From Lutraria lutraria (lineage: Eukaryota; Mollusca; Bivalvia; Venerida; Mactridae), in NCBI GenBank assembly GCA_964023205.1, contig OZ026842.1, positions 38,455,501 to 38,519,500 on the forward strand: a DNA stretch of 64,000 nucleotides, in the 5' to 3' direction. Both the position numbers and the translations under genes were made by a program. Shown here piece after piece: positions 60,996 through 64,000 of this stretch. The notes under the pieces were generated by a model. It was not told the origin of the DNA. It ran no database searches and saw only the letters and a program-made list of their open reading frames with translations. How positions within the stretch are numbered: position 1 is the stretch's first letter; every line of letters begins with the position of its first letter.

Positions 60996-61389
60996 ACGTT
61001 TAAACTATGTTCCCGGTGGTTTTGGCAGCCCGTATTGTGTCTTGAGATTCTGGGTTTTTTTTGTCTCCATATCAAAGTTTTGTTAGGTTGTGCTTAGTTT
61101 CCACATGGTTTTATTACGGTATCTGTGACGGGCCGTGAGGGCGTAGTTCTAAGCGGCTCCTCCTTGTCACACTAAGTTTTCTCTGAGTCCTCTGTACATT
61201 TTAAGGTATGGGCATTTTCTTACATCAAGTGTTTGTGAGGATTGGTAATGAATCCTATTAGATAATATATATCATAGAGGTCCACTTTTTAGGTGATCGC
61301 AAAGGATTTGTTTGGAAACTATAAAGACTATGGCATTATTATCTCAAGCAAAGCACTGAGAAATACAGATTTAGTGTTTTGTTTTACAG

Positions 61390-62224
61390 GTTTGAAACCG
61401 TCAACATAGATCTAACAGATAAACCCGAATGGTTTTCTGATATAACACCTCGAGGTCAAGTACCAGTCTTACAAATTGCTGAAAATATTGTCTATGGATC
61501 CGGTGTGATTTGTGAGTTCCATGATGCTGAATATTCTGAAAACAAACTGGTCCCTTCAGATCCTTATCTGAAGGCACGAGATGCTATGCTTTTAGTAAGA
61601 ATAATTCCAAACGTAAGTACAACTATGATCTAAGATGGAGTCGATTCAAATTATATAGCTGATCTTTATTCACACAGCAGTGACTGCAGAAGATTTTATT
61701 GTTTCTGAAATATCACACATGTAAGTGCAACTGTGGCGACACTCATGATCAGTATTTATGCTGACAAACGGTATGTTGTTGTTATTTTTCTAGTTCGTTT
61801 TCAGAATAGAGTATTGACATGTACGTATGATAAATGGGCATTTTACTTGTGTTTACTTTAGTTGTGGCGCTTTGTAATGTTGGGAATGTGTGTGTATTGC
61901 AATTACACTAACTAGTGGTGGTTCGTGCTTTGTCACAATTTGAAATTTCAACTGTATAATGTTCATTATGTTGCAATTTTTACAATGGTGTTATCTGTGT
62001 GAAGTAATGCTACACCAGACCATCGACTGCTTCTCATGTCATGGTACATGTATCTGATTTGTGCAATATAGTCATTCAAGTGCTAATAACACACTTTTTC
62101 AGGTCGAGCCACTGATGCTTGAAATATTTCAAAAAGCTGAGTCGTCATTGTTTGATGATATCAAATCTATAATAAATGTCATTGAAGAAGAACTTAAGCT
62201 GAGAAAAATCTACTTTCTATGGAG
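61390..62224 (+). CDS. omega-class glutathione S-transferase, partial (two exons)
   Basis: Plus-strand gene piece. Exon at 61,390-61,612 (after TTTTACAG, before GTAAGTAC) encodes FETVNIDLTDKPEWFSDITP, RGQVPVLQIAENIVYGSGVI, CEFHDAEYSENKLVPSDPYL: the second half of the thioredoxin-like domain with the cis-Pro (QVPVL) and the glutathione-binding Glu/Ser-type turn (here 'GSGVI'; other omega GSTs have 'ESAI'). Exon at 62,103-62,224 (after TTTTTCAG, before GTAAAATA) encodes VEPLMLEIFQKAESSLFDDI and EEELKLRKIYFLW, the first helices of the C-terminal domain. The join is in phase. The upstream exon carrying the catalytic Cys and the downstream exon were not found. Omega GSTs are cytosolic thiol transferases/dehydroascorbate reductases. 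E-to-G in the glutathione-binding turn is unusual and may weaken binding. Confidence 0.88.
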
Positions 62225-62239
62225 GTAAAATATACTAAA

Positions 62240-62455
62240 ACAATATGTGTTTTAAAAACATAATGCCCCCTCCGGGGTGCCTTTGACCTACTGACCTTAA
62301 AATACACAGGTCTAGAGGAACCAACATATAAAGTTTGATGACTGCAGGTGGAGGCGTTTTGATTTCATAGGTAAGTTTGGTACAAACAGACAGACAGACA
62401 AACAGGAAGACAATCCGGCAGACAGGTCAAAAACAATATGCCCCCGATCGATCTT
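62240..62455 (+). repeat. ATGCCCCC-flanked segment with GACA microsatellite
   Basis: Starts CATAATGCCCCCTCCGGGGT and ends CAATATGCCCCCGATCGATC, with a CAGACAGACAGACAAACAGG tract between. The flanking ATGCCCCC words are direct, not inverted. It looks like a dispersed repeat scrap in the GST intron. Confidence 0.5.
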
Positions 62456-62776
62456 TTAAAAACTGTCATTAATTATTTAGAACAAAATTACCTCCAAATA
62501 AATTCCATTTGTCAATAGATACCACATTTATCTTTCCAAATGGTGACACTGTTATAAAGTTTACTGTACTTCATTTTATGCACTTATTGTTGTCATCTTC
62601 ATCACATTTGTTCTATTTCTATTATTAATGATTGATAGAAGTAATATTAGCTCTATAAGTCAGTTTGAAAAGACGGCGAGGACAAAACGTGTGACGTATG
62701 TTCGTGACGTCACAAATCATTGTACAAGGTGTGAATATAATGTTCGGAAATAAATATATGTTCGAGAATACGCGAC

Positions 62777-63222
62777 ATCGACAATTCACTTTCATTGTAA
62801 TTTAAATATTAACATTTACTGGAAGTTGTATAGTTAAGCATTAACTCTTCAGATTCCTCGTTTTGAACTTGACTTTCATGGCGTATTACGTCCGTAATAA
62901 TATGTACTGAGTTGTTGCAAAATGTCCATTCAACACAATACTTGAAACAATGTGTTTTATAGAAACTTTATCAATAACTTAGATGAAGGTTCAAATCTGC
63001 GCAGACAAACTCGTGTTTTAATAGCACGTGGTAGCTCTACATTATTAAATTTGATTAACGCATATTAATTTTAGCTTCTTGCTTTATAATGTCTTAATTG
63101 CTTTGACAACATCTAAATGTTTAATTTCTCCACATTTCTTAAATCAGTTATTATCTAAAATAATTATTTATGTCATTTCATGGTATGATTGCTTCGAGCG
63201 GATTGTTTTGGATTCATGTTAG
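62777..63222 (+). repeat. dispersed repeat, short copy
   Basis: Same landmarks as 19,358-20,330 but with about 310 and 135 bp missing internally. It leads directly into the 56-bp array, as the long copy leads into a single unit. Confidence 0.85.
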
Positions 63223-64000
63223 GAGAGGTAAGTGTGAGCCGTGTGTGCGGGTAATGGTTTTACTTTATTTACATAGTTGGGAGAGGTTAGTGTGAGCCGT
63301 GCGCGTGGGTTGGTGGTATTTTATTTACGTAGTTGGGAGAGGTTAGTATGAGCCGTGTAGGTGGGGTGGTGTTATTTCATATAGGTAGTTGGGAGAGGTT
63401 AGTATGAGCCGTGTGGGTGGGTTGGTGTTATTTTATATAGGTAGTTGGGAGAGGTTAGTATGAGCAGTGTGGGTGGGATGGTGTTATTTTATAGTTAAAA
63501 GAGGTTAGTGTGAGCCGTGTGGGTGGGTTGGTGTTATTTTATATAGGTAGTTGGGAGAGGTTCGTGTGAGCCGTGTGGGTGGGATGGTCTTATTTCATAT
63601 AGGTAGTTGGGAGAGGTTAGTATGAGCCGTGTGGGTGGGTTGGTGTTATTTTATAGTTAAAAGAGGTTAGTGTGAGCCGTGTAGGTGGGATGGTGTTATT
63701 TTATATAGGTAGTTGGGAGAGGTTAGTGTGAGCCGTGTAGGTGGGATGGTGTTATTTTATATAGGTAGTTGGGAGAGGTTAGTATGAGCCGTGTAGGTGG
63801 GATGGTGTTATTTTATATAGGTAGTTGGGAGAGGTTAGTATGAGCCGTGTGTGTGGGTTGGTTTTATTTTATATAGGTAGTTTGGAGAGGTTAGTATGAG
63901 CCGTGTGGGTGGGATGGTGTTATTTCATATAGGTAGTTGGGAGAGGTTTGTGTGAGCCGTGTGGGTGGGATGGTGTTATTTCATAAAGGTAGTTTGGAGA
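63223..64000 (+). repeat. 56-bp tandem array, about 14 units, runs off the window
   Basis: Unit GGTAGTTGGGAGAGGTTAGT then ATGAGCCGTGTGGGTGGGAT, GGTGTTATTTTATATA. Unit starts at 63,329, 63,385 and 63,441 give a 56-bp period; some units are about 45 bp because a GTAGTTGGG section is replaced by TAGTTAAAA (63,493 and 63,653). Unit variants (GGGAT versus GGGTT) alternate, which hints at a two-unit higher order. Confidence 0.93.

Noticed and set aside
62240..62455. MITE with inverted ATGCCCCC ends
   Set aside because: The two ATGCCCCC words are in direct, not inverted, orientation.

Overview
The window is AT-rich eukaryotic DNA with short exons separated by long, repeat-filled introns. It looks like a mollusc genome, most likely a bivalve. 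The grounds are several tRNA-derived SINEs sharing the 3' tail GTTGAAAATGGCGTTAAA, a TTAGCTCACCTGA/TCAGGTGAG element of the kind common in bivalves, the 'GTCACC..AATAAAGGCCA' dispersed repeat, and many decayed LINEs and small DNA elements. The assignment rests on recalled repeat types, not on a search. No rRNA, true tRNA gene, CRISPR or operon structure was seen.

Two host genes can be supported. The main one is on the minus strand from about 48.1 kb down to 25.2 kb. It is a sodium-coupled transporter of the SLC5A family (SMCT/SMVT-like). Twelve exons with canonical splice sites were read; most join in phase, and an extra C-terminal exon is plausible. The N-terminal exons were not found up to 61 kb. 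One short exon expected between 43,975 and 40,378 was also not found; that interval holds a LINE. The second gene is on the plus strand at 61,390-62,224: two consecutive exons of an omega-class glutathione S-transferase, with neither the catalytic N-terminal exon nor the last exon(s) seen.

Layout: 1-8.8 kb has no recognisable gene, only SINEs and a LINE scrap. 8.8-12.5 kb is a 3.66-kb DNA element with inverted termini, subterminal ACGTTAC motifs and a decayed gene. 12.5-16.7 kb holds a near-perfect 89-bp palindrome, a duplicated segment, and a 595-bp inverted-repeat element packed with AACTACGG motifs. 16.7-18.2 kb is an 83-bp satellite (18 near-identical units). 20.87-24.05 kb is a 3.2-kb pyrimidine-strand minisatellite (26-bp unit) that keeps all frames open and creates spurious giant ORFs. 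25.2-48.1 kb is the transporter gene, whose introns carry at least five inverted-repeat elements, a LINE and many SINEs. 51.8-57.2 kb holds LINE pieces and a second large inverted-repeat element. 61-62.3 kb is the GST gene, and 62.8-64 kb is a repeat ending in a 56-bp tandem array that runs off the window.

The strongest candidate for something undescribed is the element at 34,165-37,276. It has 25-bp inverted ends, a 4-bp target duplication (ATCT), pieces of an intron-containing coding region, and six copies of the dyad TGTCAGGAGTGTGACA. Close behind are the 8.8-12.5 kb element, the AACTACGG-packed element, and a cluster of TTAA-flanked elements at 28.97-29.73 kb. A cross-window duplication shows a single 56-bp unit at 20.3 kb that is a 14-copy array at 63.2 kb.
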